From contig NZ_NEVL01000003.1 in assembly GCF_002261335.1 (NCBI RefSeq), positions 1,736,001-1,800,000 on the forward strand: 64,000 bases of DNA, written 5' to 3'. Below, one piece after another: positions 1 through 11,302 of this stretch. The notes beneath the pieces are model-generated. The model had not been told where the DNA came from. It saw only the letters and a list, made by a program, of their open reading frames with translations, and did not search any database. This DNA comes from Bordetella genomosp. 1 (GTDB taxonomy: Bacteria; Pseudomonadota; Gammaproteobacteria; Burkholderiales; Burkholderiaceae_B). Position numbers and translations under genes: made by a program. How positions within the stretch are numbered: position 1 is the first letter of the stretch; each line of letters opens with the position of its first letter.

Positions 1-437
1 AGGCGCTGCGCCAGCGCGCGGATGCCGACGCCGAACACGTTTTCGCCCACGGCCTGCGCCACCGCCGCGAGATCGGCGCCGTCGATCACGCCGAAGTCGG
101 CCCACCACGTCACCAGCGTCCCGCCCGTCAGCGTGACGGGGGCGAGATGGATGCCGGCCACGTAGTCGCGCATCGGCAGGCTGGTCTCGATGATGCTGTA
201 GCGCAGCGCATGGCCCGGATCGTCGAGCATCAGCAGGCGCTCGCGCACGAATCCGTCGGGCCTGAGGTCGAGGCGGCGCACGCTGCCCAGCGCATCGGCG
301 CGGCCGCCCTCCTCCACGCGCGATGCGGCGACGGCCGGATGCCACAGCGCCAGCGCGTTGAAGTCGCGCAGCAAAGGCCAGACCTGTTCGATGGGGGCGG
401 GCACCAGCCCGCTCACGAAAACCGTATGCTCCTGCAT
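1..437 (-). CDS. SRPBCC-family (polyketide cyclase/START-like) protein, 3' part cut by window edge
   Basis: The reading frame runs off the left edge of the window, so only about 145 N-terminal residues are visible. The translation begins MQEHTVFVSGLVPAPIEQVW, the usual first strand and helix of SRPBCC ligand-binding proteins, followed by a RDFNALALWHP segment typical of polyketide cyclase/dehydrase-like members. I chose the ATG at 437 because AGGAG lies 7 bases upstream; an in-frame ATG at 473 has no such site. It is the last visible gene of a minus-strand operon after the Tm-1-like and TIM-barrel genes. Family assignment is from motif resemblance; the substrate is unknown. Confidence 0.75.
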   Translation of the reverse strand, partial: MQEHTVFVSGLVPAPIEQVWPLLRDFNALALWHPAVAASRVEEGGRADALGSVRRLDLRPDGFVRERLLMLDDPGHALRYSIIETSLPMRDYVAGIHLAPVTLTGGTLVTWWADFGVIDGADLAAVAQAVGENVFGVGIRALAQR

Positions 438-520
438 GTCGTTCTCCTGGTCCTGCTCGGTGGGATCCGTCATTGTGCCGCCTTCGCGCGGCGGGCGGGC
501 GCAGCGCGCCCGCGCCGGCA

Positions 521-1351
521 TCAGAAGGTCAGCGCCTTGAACTCGCGCGTGGCCGCCGTGAGCGCGGTCTCCGTGGGCAGACGCTCCATCGAGCTGGCGC
601 CGTAGAAGCCATGGCAGTGGCGGCATTCGCGCAGCACGCGCGCGGCGTCGTCGGGCGAGGCGATCGGGCCGCCGTGGCACAGCACGATCACGTCGTCGCG
701 CACGGCCTGGGCTGCGGCGGCGATGCGATCGATGCGCGCGATGCAATCGTCGAGCGTGAGCGCCGTGGCCGCGCCGATGTTGCCGCCCGTGGTCAGTCCC
801 ATGTGCGCCACGATGATGTCGGCGCCGGCCTCGGTCATGGCGCGCGCGTCGTCTTCGTTGAACACGTAGGGCGTCGTCAAGAGGCCCTTCTGGTGCGCCA
901 GCCGGATCATGTCGACCTCGAGCGCGTAGCCCATGCCGGTTTCCTCGAGATTGGCGCGGAAATTGCCGTCGATCAGGCCCACGGTGGGAAAGTTCTGCAC
1001 GCCGGAGAAGCCGGTGCGGATCAGATCGTCGAGAAACAGGTCGAAGTTGCAGAACGGATCGGTGCCGTTCACGCCCGCCAGCACCGGCGTGCGGCGCACC
1101 ACGGGCAGCACCTCGCGCGCCATGTCCATCACGATCTCGTTGGCGTTGCCGTAGGCCAGCAGCCCGGCCAGCGAGCCGCGGCCCGCCATGCGATAGCGGC
1201 CGGAGTTGTAGATCACGATCAGGTCGATGCCCCCGGCCTCTTCGCACTTGGCCGACAGGCCGGTGCCCGCGCCGCCGCCGACGATGGGCCGGCGCTCGCG
1301 CACCATGGTCTGGAACTGCTGCAGCAGCGCGCTGCGCTCGAAACAGGGCAT
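521..1351 (-). CDS. Phosphoenolpyruvate hydrolase family TIM-barrel protein
   Basis: The product is 276 residues. It resembles the PEP-hydrolase/TIM-barrel family (Pfam PEP_hydrolase type), with an early [11 protein letters not shown] segment, [20 protein letters not shown], and later [22 protein letters not shown] and [12 protein letters not shown] loops. The ATG at 1351 is preceded by AGGAG, and the gene starts 14 bases after the Tm-1-like gene stops, so the two are co-transcribed. In plant and fungal Tm-1-like proteins a UPF0261 domain and a TIM-barrel domain of this type are fused in one chain, which makes the two bacterial proteins likely partners. The reaction is not established; I infer a small-molecule enzyme rather than a regulator. 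Confidence 0.85.
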   Translation of the reverse strand: MPCFERSALLQQFQTMVRERRPIVGGGAGTGLSAKCEEAGGIDLIVIYNSGRYRMAGRGSLAGLLAYGNANEIVMDMAREVLPVVRRTPVLAGVNGTDPFCNFDLFLDDLIRTGFSGVQNFPTVGLIDGNFRANLEETGMGYALEVDMIRLAHQKGLLTTPYVFNEDDARAMTEAGADIIVAHMGLTTGGNIGAATALTLDDCIARIDRIAAAAQAVRDDVIVLCHGGPIASPDDAARVLRECRHCHGFYGASSMERLPTETALTAATREFKALTF

Positions 1352-1365
1352 GACGTGAAGACTCC

Positions 1366-2580
1366 TCAGGCAGGCGCGATGGCCTGGAATTGCGCGACCG
1401 CGATTCGGGCGAACTGCGGATCGTTGATATGGTGGGGCACGCGGATCAGGCGGCGCTTGGCGGTTTGCACCAGGTGCGACTCGATGGCCTCGAACAGCGC
1501 GGCATCGGCGGCGGGATCCCAGAAGGCCTGGCCCGGCGCATCGAGCGCCGAGACGCCGCCTTCGGGCAGCAGGAACCGCACCTCGCCCTCGCAGCGATTG
1601 AGCCGCTCGGCGATCCACGCGCCCTGGCGCGCGTTCTCCTCGGGCGTGGTGCGCATCAGCGTGACCTGCGGGTTGTGCGGGTAGAACAGGCGCTCGCGAT
1701 AGCGCTCGGGGACGCTGGCCGGCTCGCCGAAATTCACCATGTCGAGCGCGCCGCACGAGCCCACGTAGGGCGCGCCGGTGCGCGCGACCGCGCCGAACCG
1801 GTCGGGCGTGCAGGCCAGCACGCCGCCGAACAGCAGGTCGCACACCTCGGTGGTGGTGAGGTCGAGCACGCCGCCCAGCAGATGGCTGTCGAGCAGCTTC
1901 TCCATCGATTGCCCGCCGGTGCCGGTGGCATGGAAGACCAGCGTGTCGTAGCGCTCGTGCAGCAGGGCCGCCACCTCGCGCACGCACGGCGTGGTGACGC
2001 CGAACATCGTGATGCCGACCGCGTCGCGCTGGTCGCTCTCCTGCGGCTGGCGCGCCGCCTGCCAGGCGCCCGCGATGGCGCCGGCGGCGTTGGCCAGCAC
2101 GCGGCGCGAGATGCGGTTCAGCCCGGCCACGTCGGTGACCGGATACAGCATGGCGATGTCGGCGGGGCCGACGTAAGGCGCGACGTTGCCCGAGGCCATG
2201 GTCGAGACCATCAGCTTGGGCACGCCGACCGGCTGCGCCCGCATCGCGGGCGTGATCAGCGCGGTGCCGCCCGATCCGCCCAGGCCGAGCACGGCGCCCA
2301 CGTCGCCGCGCGCGGCGAGAAAGCGCTCGAAGGCCAGGGCCATGGCCGGGATGGCAGTGCCGCGGTCGCCGGTGAACACGGCGGCGGCGCCCTCCGGATG
2401 GTGGCGCGCGACCTCGGCGGCCGACACGTCGGCGCCGCCCGCGCCGTCGGCGCCGGTGGACACGTCCACCGAGACGACCGGCACGCCGGCGGCCACGAGC
2501 CGCGCGGCCAGGAAAGCCGCTTCGTCGGCCTTGGTGTCGAAAGTGGCGGCCACGTAGACGGGCCGTTGATCAAAACTCAT
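1366..2580 (-). CDS. Tm-1-like ATP-binding domain protein (UPF0261)
   Basis: A 404-residue protein beginning [20 protein letters not shown], the hallmark start of UPF0261/Tm-1-like proteins, with [17 protein letters not shown] (about residues 94-110) and [20 protein letters not shown] shortly after. The family has a two-lobed ATP-binding fold; tomato Tm-1 uses it to inhibit tobamovirus replication, but bacterial roles are unknown. Length is normal for the family. It is the first gene of a three-gene minus-strand operon and is divergent from a TetR gene across 183 bases that contain a clear operator-like palindrome, so TetR control is likely. Confidence 0.9.
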   Translation of the reverse strand: MSFDQRPVYVAATFDTKADEAAFLAARLVAAGVPVVSVDVSTGADGAGGADVSAAEVARHHPEGAAAVFTGDRGTAIPAMALAFERFLAARGDVGAVLGLGGSGGTALITPAMRAQPVGVPKLMVSTMASGNVAPYVGPADIAMLYPVTDVAGLNRISRRVLANAAGAIAGAWQAARQPQESDQRDAVGITMFGVTTPCVREVAALLHERYDTLVFHATGTGGQSMEKLLDSHLLGGVLDLTTTEVCDLLFGGVLACTPDRFGAVARTGAPYVGSCGALDMVNFGEPASVPERYRERLFYPHNPQVTLMRTTPEENARQGAWIAERLNRCEGEVRFLLPEGGVSALDAPGQAFWDPAADAALFEAIESHLVQTAKRRLIRVPHHINDPQFARIAVAQFQAIAPA

Positions 2581-2687
2581 GACTCCTCCGCGAGCGCGCT
2601 ACACTGCTCCGTGCGCGCGCCTCTGTGTATATCCTGGGTCGCGACCGCCCGCAACATCACCGCCGCCGACGGCCAAGCGACCGCAAG

Positions 2688-2723
2688 AATGAGACGAACG
2701 AATCATAATGAGACACCTGTCTC
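2688..2723. promoter_or_regulatory. Candidate TetR operator: repeated AATGAGAC half-site with palindrome
   Basis: In the divergent region between the TetR and UPF0261 genes, AATGAGAC occurs at 2688-2695 and again at 2707-2714, 19 bases apart. The second copy is part of a perfect inverted repeat GAGACA-CC-TGTCTC at 2710-2723. Size and symmetry fit a TetR-family operator. Binding is inferred from position only. Confidence 0.6.
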
Positions 2724-2763
2724 TGGTCAACAGCAAGGCCCCCGCCCTGCTGCCGACGCTCCC

Positions 2764-3423
2764 ATGAAAGCCCACCAGATCGGCCCCGCGAGCCGTCAGG
2801 CCGTGCAAAGCGGCGAGCCGCCGCATGGCCCGCGCGCGCGCATGCGCCGCACCCTGCTCGACACGGCGCAGCGCATGATGGCCGCCGGCCTCACGCCCTC
2901 GGTCGCCGAGCTGGCCGAAGCGGCCGAAGTGTCGCGCGCCACCGCCTATCGTTATTTCCCGAGCCAGAGCGCGCTGATCGCCGCCGTGGTCGACCAGAGC
3001 CTCGGCCCCATTCTCGAATGGCAGGCCGGCGCCGGCAGCGCGAGCGAGCGCGTCGACGAGCTGTTCTCGTTCGCCTACCCGCGCCTCGAGGAACACGAGG
3101 CGTCGCTGCGGGCCGCGATCATGGTGTCGCTGCAGCAGCAGGCGGCCGCGCGTGCCGGCGACGACGCCACGCCGCGCCTGGTGCGCGGCCATCGCGTCGA
3201 CACGCTGCGCCACGTGCTGGCGCCGCTGGCCGACCGGCTCGAGCCAGCCGCGCTGCAGCGCGTGGCGCAGGCGCTGTCGCTGCTGTACGGCACCGAGGTG
3301 TTCCTGGTGCTCAAGGACATCTGGCACCTGGAGATCGACGAGATCACCGACGTGGTGCGCTGGACCGCGCGCGCCATCATTGCGCAGGCCGAACGCGACG
3401 CGCAGGACGCCGGGAAGGCCTGA
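2764..3423 (+). CDS. TetR/AcrR family transcriptional regulator
   Basis: A 219-residue protein with a TetR-type N-terminal helix-turn-helix at about residues 45-80 (TPSVAELAEAAEVSRATAYR followed by YFPSQSALI). The C-terminal half is helical with no recognisable ligand domain. The start at 2764 leaves a short basic N-terminal tail; an upstream in-frame ATG at 2689 lies inside the operator-like repeats and is unlikely. It is divergent from the UPF0261/TIM-barrel/SRPBCC operon and is its probable repressor. The effector is unknown. A bidirectional terminator separates it from clpB. Confidence 0.9.
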   Translation: MKAHQIGPASRQAVQSGEPPHGPRARMRRTLLDTAQRMMAAGLTPSVAELAEAAEVSRATAYRYFPSQSALIAAVVDQSLGPILEWQAGAGSASERVDELFSFAYPRLEEHEASLRAAIMVSLQQQAAARAGDDATPRLVRGHRVDTLRHVLAPLADRLEPAALQRVAQALSLLYGTEVFLVLKDIWHLEIDEITDVVRWTARAIIAQAERDAQDAGKA

Positions 3424-3440
3424 ACCTTCCCGCGACAGCA

Positions 3441-3471
3441 AAAAAAATGGCGTCCCGAGGGACGCCATTTT
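3441..3471. terminator. Bidirectional intrinsic terminator between tetR and clpB
   Basis: Perfect 13-base arms at 3444-3456 and 3459-3471 (AAAATGGCGTCCC and its complement) with a two-base loop, flanked by an A-tract at 3440-3447 that gives a U-tract for the minus strand. It lies 20 bases beyond the clpB stop and 17 beyond the tetR stop. Confidence 0.9.
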
Positions 3472-3490
3472 CATGCCCGGATCGGCGGGC

Positions 3491-6094
<2,604 letters not shown>

Positions 6095-6155
6095 AATGGT
6101 CGTAGGCTGTTGGGGAGCCACGCGAGACATTGCGTCAGCCGGCTCGATGACCTGA

Positions 6156-6183
6156 ATATGCGGACGCCGGCGGGGTTTTCAAG
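6156..6183 (-). promoter_or_regulatory. Sigma-32 (RpoH) heat-shock promoter of clpB
   Basis: On the minus strand CTTGAAA (6177-6183) is followed after 13 bases by CCGCATAT (6156-6163). This matches the RpoH consensus CTTGAAA / CCCCATNT at 7 of 7 and 6 of 7 defined positions, with an accepted spacer, upstream of a classic RpoH-regulated gene. Confidence 0.85.
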
Positions 6184-6295
6184 CCCCGCGCGCAGGCCTT
6201 GCGGCCCTGGGCGCCCGAGTCCGTAAAGCGACAAGCACCCGCATACACTACACGGCAACGCCAATTCCGCACAACCATCGCGCCGCGCGCCCGCC

Positions 6296-6718
6296 ATGCC
6301 CCTGCTCGTCTTCGTCTACGGTACCCTGCGCCAGGGGGAAAGCAATGACATCGCGCAAGCGGCGGCGCGCCATGGCCTGCCCGCGCCCGTGCGGGTCGGG
6401 CTGGCGCGCGCGCCCGGCGTGCTGGTCGACTACGGCGACTGGCCCGGCCTGCTGCCCGACGCGGGCCCGCCGCGCGTGCTGGGCGAGGTCTACCGCATCG
6501 ACGCGGCGCTCGCGCCGGTGCTCGACGCGATCGAGGAAATCGACGACCCCACGACCTCCCCCTTCGTCCGAGACGAGGTCGACGTGCGGCTCGAGGACGG
6601 CGGCGCCACCCTGCGCTGTCTGTACTATCCGATCCGCCCCGACGGCCCCGGCGCGCCCGTGGCCACGGGGGCGGACGACTGGTGCGCCTACCGACTCTCC
6701 CGTCGCAAAAGGCCCTGA
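6296..6718 (+). CDS. Gamma-glutamylcyclotransferase family (AIG2/GGCT-like) protein
   Basis: A 140-residue cytosolic protein starting MPLLVFVYGTLRQGESN; the YGTLR-x-G loop is the substrate-binding signature of the GGCT/AIG2 fold. Further support comes from LGEVYRID and a following DAIEEIDD segment carrying the acidic residue expected of the catalytic Glu. Members convert gamma-glutamyl groups to 5-oxoproline, though many bacterial ones are uncharacterised. The gene stands alone between clpB (divergent) and fnr, with 164 bases before fnr. Confidence 0.85.
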   Translation: MPLLVFVYGTLRQGESNDIAQAAARHGLPAPVRVGLARAPGVLVDYGDWPGLLPDAGPPRVLGEVYRIDAALAPVLDAIEEIDDPTTSPFVRDEVDVRLEDGGATLRCLYYPIRPDGPGAPVATGADDWCAYRLSRRKRP

Positions 6719-6882
6719 AACGTGGCGATCACGGCCCCGATATCGCGCCTCGGTATGTTTGCGCCGACGCGACTACAATGTAACCAGCTGATATACACAT
6801 CCGGCCGGTCGCTCGCGTGCCGCCGGACGTAACACCAACCGGCGGCGCAAGCCCAAGCCGGTGACTAAGCCTCGAGGTCTAT

Positions 6883-7611
6883 ATGCAAAAACGGGTTCCT
6901 ATTTCGCCGGATGCCGCGCACTGTTCGAGCTGCATGCTCGGGCATGTCTGCATCCCGGTCGGCATGGCCGCGGCGGAAGTGGAGAAGCTCGACGACCTGG
7001 TCAAGGAGCGCGTGCGCGTCGAAAAGGGCAAGCCGCTCTACGAGCTCGACGCGCCGCTCGACGCGGTCTATGGCGTGCGTTTCGGCTCGCTCAAGACCCA
7101 GCTCGAAGACGCCTCCGGCCAGCTGCAGATCACCGGCTTCCATCTGCCGGGTGAGATCGTCGGGTTCGACGGCATGATCGAAGGCCGCCACGTCTCCAAC
7201 GCGGTTGCGCTCGAAGACTCGGAGGTGTGCGTCATCCGCCTGCCCGAGATCGACCGCGTCGCCGCCCATCTGCCCACGCTGCAGCAGCAGTTCCGCCGCC
7301 TGATGAGCCGCGAGATCACGCGCTCGCACCAGATGCTGGCCACGCTGGGCTCGATGCGTTCGGAGCAGCGCGTCGCCGCGTTCCTGCTGAACCTGTCGCA
7401 GCGCTATGCGGCGCTGGGCTATTCGTCGAGCGAGTTCGTGCTGCGCATGAGCCGCGAGGAGATCGGCAACTTCCTCGGCCTGACGCTGGAGACGGTATCG
7501 CGCCTGCTCTCGCGCTTCGCGCGCGACGGCCTGATCCGGATCAACCAGCGCGAAGTGCGCATCCTGGACCATGCGGCGCTGATGCAGCTGCTCGGTTCGG
7601 AACATTGCTGA
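6883..7611 (+). CDS. fnr: FNR-type oxygen-sensing transcriptional regulator (Crp/Fnr family)
   Basis: A 242-residue Crp/Fnr protein. The N-terminal cysteines C14, C17 and C23 (HCSSCMLGHVC) plus C116 match the four ligands of the oxygen-labile 4Fe-4S cluster of E. coli FNR. The C-terminal winged helix has EEIGNFLGLTLETVSRLLSR, with the E-SR recognition residues that read TTGAT half-sites. Bordetella species call this protein Btr. Two FNR boxes in this window, upstream of ccoN and of the ccoI-like gene, are likely targets. It should activate anaerobic or microaerobic genes when oxygen is low. Confidence 0.96.
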   Translation: MQKRVPISPDAAHCSSCMLGHVCIPVGMAAAEVEKLDDLVKERVRVEKGKPLYELDAPLDAVYGVRFGSLKTQLEDASGQLQITGFHLPGEIVGFDGMIEGRHVSNAVALEDSEVCVIRLPEIDRVAAHLPTLQQQFRRLMSREITRSHQMLATLGSMRSEQRVAAFLLNLSQRYAALGYSSSEFVLRMSREEIGNFLGLTLETVSRLLSRFARDGLIRINQREVRILDHAALMQLLGSEHC

Positions 7612-7616
7612 TCCGC

Positions 7617-8747
7617 ATGCGCGCAGGACTGCTCGCAGTATTCGCCTGCGCGCTGGCCCTGCCCGCGCAGGCCCAGCTCGCGGGCCAGCCGCCCGCGGGT
7701 CACGACCCCTACACCGACCCCGTGGTGACGCCGCCCGTGACCACGCCGCCGTGGCGCCCCATCGAACTGGGCAAGCCCGGCCACCGCTACCCCTTCCCCG
7801 TCTACGCCAGCAAGCACTTGCAGGAAGACGATCTGCGCGGCATCCGCCGCGTGGTGATCGTGATCCACGGCGTCACGCGCGATGCCAACCGTGCCTATGA
7901 GGCCGTGGCCCAGCTCTATCACGCCAACGGCGAGCGCGCCGGCGACACGCTGATCGTGGCGCCGAAGTTCGCCAGCGCGATCGACGCGGGCTTCGGCAAG
8001 ATGCCGGCCTGGCGCCGCGCCAGCTGGGAAGACGGCGAGGCCAGCATGGCGGCCAAGGGCCGGCCGGCGCCGGTGACCTCGTTCCAGGTGCTCGACGACC
8101 TGGTGCGCGAGCTGAGCGCCTCCGACCGCCTGCCGGCGCTGCGCGAGCTCGTGATCGCGGGCCACTCGGCCGGCGGCCAGCTGGTGCACCGCTATGCCGT
8201 GCTCAACGACATCGACGAGCCGCTGCGCCGCGCCGGACTGAACCTGAGCTACGTGGTGGCCAATCCGTCTTCGTATCTGTATCTGTCGCCGCAGCGCCCG
8301 CGCGCCACCGGCGGCGGCTATGCCAACTACGAACGCGGCATCTGCCCCACCTACAACCAGTACAAGTACGGGCCCGACCAGATGCCGCGGATCTCGAGCG
8401 AGACCGACCCGCTCAAGCTCTCGGCCCGCTATCTGCAGCGCAACGTCACGTATCTGCTGGGCGGCGCCGACAACAATCCCGAGCACCACTACCTCGACAA
8501 GACCTGCGGCGCCGAGGCCCAGGGCGCGACCCGCTGGGCGCGCGGCGTCGGCTACTGGCGCTACGAGGCCTGGATGGCGCAGCGCCATCCGGCCTGGCCC
8601 GCCTCGCGCCACCAGGCGCAGCAGGTGGTGGGCGTGGGCCACAGCTCGACCGCGATGTTTGCCTCGACCTGCGGCGCGCGTGCGCTGCTGGGCGCGACCA
8701 GCGTGCCGCTGCCCAAGGGCGCGGCCTGCCTGCCCATCGAGCCCTGA
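7617..8747 (+). CDS. Secreted alpha/beta-hydrolase-like protein
   Basis: A 376-residue protein with a signal peptide (MRAGLLAVFACALALPAQAQ, cleavage after AQA). The mature part contains VVIVIHGVTRDANRAYE, an oxyanion-hole-like segment, and GHSAGGQLVHRYA, a G-x-S-x-G nucleophile elbow, so a serine hydrolase of the periplasm or outside the cell is likely. A late GVGHSS segment could carry the catalytic His. Other features are a SYVVANPSSYLYL segment and cysteines that could form disulfides. It begins 5 bases after the fnr stop and may be partly co-transcribed. The substrate is unknown. Confidence 0.8.
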   Translation: MRAGLLAVFACALALPAQAQLAGQPPAGHDPYTDPVVTPPVTTPPWRPIELGKPGHRYPFPVYASKHLQEDDLRGIRRVVIVIHGVTRDANRAYEAVAQLYHANGERAGDTLIVAPKFASAIDAGFGKMPAWRRASWEDGEASMAAKGRPAPVTSFQVLDDLVRELSASDRLPALRELVIAGHSAGGQLVHRYAVLNDIDEPLRRAGLNLSYVVANPSSYLYLSPQRPRATGGGYANYERGICPTYNQYKYGPDQMPRISSETDPLKLSARYLQRNVTYLLGGADNNPEHHYLDKTCGAEAQGATRWARGVGYWRYEAWMAQRHPAWPASRHQAQQVVGVGHSSTAMFASTCGARALLGATSVPLPKGAACLPIEP

Positions 8748-8828
8748 GCGTCAAACGCCGAACTTCAAACGCGGATCTTCGAAGGCCGGGCGTCGAACGC
8801 GCAGCGGCGCGCCCGGATCGCGCGCGGC

Positions 8829-9158
8829 TCAGCGCTGCGCGCCGGTCAGCATCGTGCGCGGCGCGGCCGGGGTATCGTCGCGCCGCTCGGCATCGGGCAC
8901 CTCGAGCACCACATCGCTCTCGGCATGCGCCACGCAGGGCAGCACCCAGCCTTCTTCGCGCTCCTCGCGCGTCACGCCGGGCCATTGCACCGCGTAGCGC
9001 ACCTCGCCGCTCACCAGCATGCACATGCAGGCGCGGCAGGTGCCGTTGCGACAGGAGCTGGGCAGCCGGATGCCGGCCTCGCGCGCCGCCCGCAGCAGGG
9101 GCGTGTCGGCGCGCGCCTCGAAGCGCCAGCCCGAAGGTCGCAGCTCCACCGCATGCAC
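8829..9158 (-). CDS. 2Fe-2S plant-type ferredoxin domain protein
   Basis: About 109 residues with the plant-type ferredoxin signature SSCRNGTCRACMCML followed by a fourth cysteine in WVLPCVAH, so all four cluster ligands are present. It is probably a small soluble electron carrier. No ATG is available in frame near the expected N-terminus; I use GTG at 9158 (MHAVELRPSGW), which lies 20 bases after the Nudix stop. A second GTG at 9149 is possible. It follows the Nudix hydrolase closely on the same strand and is likely co-transcribed. The redox partner is unknown. Confidence 0.82.
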   Translation of the reverse strand: MHAVELRPSGWRFEARADTPLLRAAREAGIRLPSSCRNGTCRACMCMLVSGEVRYAVQWPGVTREEREEGWVLPCVAHAESDVVLEVPDAERRDDTPAAPRTMLTGAQR

Positions 9159-9178
9159 GGCCGGGCCGGCGGCGTCGT

Positions 9179-9763
9179 TCAGGCCGGCTGCCACGGCAGC
9201 GTCCACGCGCCGCTGACGACGTTCTGCAGCCACAGGGTGCAGGTCAGCGTCTTGGCATCGGTGACCTCGCCGCGCTGGCAGGCCGCCAGCAGCTCGTCGA
9301 CCGTGGCCGTGCGCACGTCGAGGAACTCGTCTTCGTCGAGCTTGCGGTCGCCGGCGCGCAGGCCGCGCGCGAAGTAGATGTGGATGATCTCGGTGGAATA
9401 GGCGATGGCCAGGTGCAGCGCGCCGGCCTTGGCCCATTCGGCGGCGCTGTAGCCGGTTTCCTCGAACAGCTCGCGCTTGGCGCAGGCCAGCGGATCCTCG
9501 CCCGGGTCCAGCTTGCCGGCCGGGAACTCGGTCATGACCTGGCCGATGGGATAGCGGAACTGGCGTTCGAGCAGGATGCGGCCGTCGTCGAGCAGCGGAA
9601 TGATCACCACCGCGCCGGGATGCACCACGTATTCGCGCGAGACCACCTTGCCGTTGGGCAGGCGCACCATGTCGTTCTTGACGTGCAGGAAGCGGCCGCG
9701 AAAAACGGATTCGCTCGACTCGAGCGTTTCGGTGAGATGCGATTCGGGAGCGTGATCGGACAT
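9179..9763 (-). CDS. NUDIX hydrolase (ADP-ribose pyrophosphatase-like)
   Basis: A 194-residue Nudix protein. The Nudix box begins at GKLDPGEDP and continues with the diagnostic RELFEETGY, giving G-x5-E-x7-REL-x-EE-x-G intact. Upstream VVHPGAVVIIPL and LERQFRYPIG are typical of the ADP-ribose/NudF-like branch, which hydrolyses ADP-ribose to AMP and ribose phosphate with Mg2+. The protein is soluble with no signal sequence. It lies 20 bases upstream of the ferredoxin gene on the same strand. Confidence 0.93.
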   Translation of the reverse strand: MSDHAPESHLTETLESSESVFRGRFLHVKNDMVRLPNGKVVSREYVVHPGAVVIIPLLDDGRILLERQFRYPIGQVMTEFPAGKLDPGEDPLACAKRELFEETGYSAAEWAKAGALHLAIAYSTEIIHIYFARGLRAGDRKLDEDEFLDVRTATVDELLAACQRGEVTDAKTLTCTLWLQNVVSGAWTLPWQPA

Positions 9764-9795
9764 GGCGGAAGCGGTTCGGGGAAGGTTTCAACGAT

Positions 9796-9819
9796 GCGGG
9801 GCCGGGTGACCGGCCCCGC
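9796..9819 (-). terminator. GC-rich hairpin after the phytase-like gene
   Basis: Perfect 10-base arms GCGGGGCCGG (9796-9805) and CCGGCCCCGC (9810-9819) with a GTGA loop lie between two minus-strand genes, 33 bases past the stop of the upstream one. There is only a weak T-run, so termination efficiency is uncertain. Confidence 0.5.
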
Positions 9820-9851
9820 GTTCGGGCTAGCTTACCACCGGCCGTCCGCGC

Positions 9852-11222
9852 TCATCGCGCCGACAGCAGGCCGCCCGCTTCGAGCAGGATCAGCTCGTTG
9901 TCGTCGGCCTGGTTGGGATCGCGGCTGCTGGAGAACGGCAGGTTGTTGTCGTTGCCCACCACGATGTGGGTGGCGTCGACCACGTCCACGTTCTCGATGG
10001 TGAAGAACGGAAACTGGAACACGCCGTTGCTGGCCGGCTTGCGCGCCAGCCTGGCGGGATCCTGGATGTCGAGCAGGTCGACGTAGCCGATCTTGCGCAC
10101 CGCCCCGCCGGCGCCCGCGTCGTCGAGCGCGATCTTGTAGACGCGCTTGAACCTGGGCAGCTTGGCGAAGCACTGCTCGCCCGGCTGTCCCGGCGGGCAG
10201 GCGCGCTCTGGCACGCCTTCGCCGTTGTCGCGCTCGATGACGAGGCCGGTGGCCGCATCGATCATGTTGAAGTCGCCGATCGCGTGGTCGGCGCCCTCCA
10301 GCACGTACTTCCAGTGGCGGCCGGTCCAGCGCTGGCCGGCCACGTCGAACTCCAGCACGCGCAGATAGGGCTTGCCATCGACGGTCTCGAATGCGCCGGC
10401 GGCCTCGTCCCACAGCGGCCCCTCGAGCAGCGGATAGAGCTTCGCGCCGTCGGGCGAGCTCGCCATGCCCTCGAAGCCCTTCGAGCGCCGCACCTGGAAC
10501 TTGACGCGATCGGCGGGCGCGGCCGGCGTGGCCACGGCGGGATGGTCGGGCGAGCGCACCACCTTGCCATCGACCTCGGTCTCGAACACGGCCTGCACGC
10601 GACCCTGCAGGTCGGCCTTGATCAGGTAGGGGCCGAATTCCTCGCCGATCCACAGCGCGCCGCCGGCGAACTGGAAGCTCTCGGGATCGAAGTCCGAGCC
10701 GGTGAGATAGCGCGGGCCGGTGCTCTCGTGGACGATGCGGAACGGCACCTTGCGGTCGGGGTCGTGCAGGAACACGGTCTCGAGCCGCTCGAAGCCGCCC
10801 TGCGCGAAGTCGACCCGGTAGCGGCTCAGGTGCAGCATCGCGTCGGGCGAGTTGGCCTTGGCGCCGAAGCCATTGTCGGTGAGGATCCAGAAGCTGCCGT
10901 CCGGCATGCGCTTGATGCCGGAGTGGCCCTGCACGGGCTGGCCGGCGAACGGCAGCGCCACGCCGGTCGGGCGGCCATCGGAGCGGCCCATCACGCTGCC
11001 GGGCGCGTCCACGCGCTTGCCGGTGGTGTACTTGCCGCTGGTGCGCAGATCCTCGGGGGCGTCGCCCGGCGCGGTCAGGAAGGTCTGTGCCGGCAGGATC
11101 GCGTGGCCGGCGAGCGTGGCCGGGAAGGCGACGGGTGCGGCGGCCTGGGCCAGCACGGTCGCCGGCAAGGCGGTGGCAGCCAGCACGGACATCAACCGGG
11201 ACAGACAAAAAAAGCGGGGCAT
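9852..11222 (-). CDS. Secreted phytase-like / esterase-like beta-propeller domain protein
   Basis: A 456-residue exported protein; signal peptide MPRFFCLSRLMSVLAATALP ends near AQA. The mature region resembles the 'esterase-like activity of phytase' family (PF13449 type): a GHSGIKRMPDGSFWILTDNG strand, then YRVDFAQGGFERL, and LWIGEEFGPYLIKAD, a conserved glutamate-rich signature, with IENVDVVDATHIVVGNDNN near the end. These are periplasmic beta-propeller enzymes that probably act on phosphate esters; activity here is inferred. Start at 11222 is supported by AGGAG 8 bases upstream, and an upstream ATG at 11270 is rejected. Confidence 0.85.
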   Translation of the reverse strand: MPRFFCLSRLMSVLAATALPATVLAQAAAPVAFPATLAGHAILPAQTFLTAPGDAPEDLRTSGKYTTGKRVDAPGSVMGRSDGRPTGVALPFAGQPVQGHSGIKRMPDGSFWILTDNGFGAKANSPDAMLHLSRYRVDFAQGGFERLETVFLHDPDRKVPFRIVHESTGPRYLTGSDFDPESFQFAGGALWIGEEFGPYLIKADLQGRVQAVFETEVDGKVVRSPDHPAVATPAAPADRVKFQVRRSKGFEGMASSPDGAKLYPLLEGPLWDEAAGAFETVDGKPYLRVLEFDVAGQRWTGRHWKYVLEGADHAIGDFNMIDAATGLVIERDNGEGVPERACPPGQPGEQCFAKLPRFKRVYKIALDDAGAGGAVRKIGYVDLLDIQDPARLARKPASNGVFQFPFFTIENVDVVDATHIVVGNDNNLPFSSSRDPNQADDNELILLEAGGLLSAR

Positions 11223-11302
11223 CGCGGTCTCCTGTAAGAAGATCCGGACGATGCCCCATTGCCGTTGCACCTCAATGACAGCTCGCAGTCAGCCGGGAAC
11301 CG

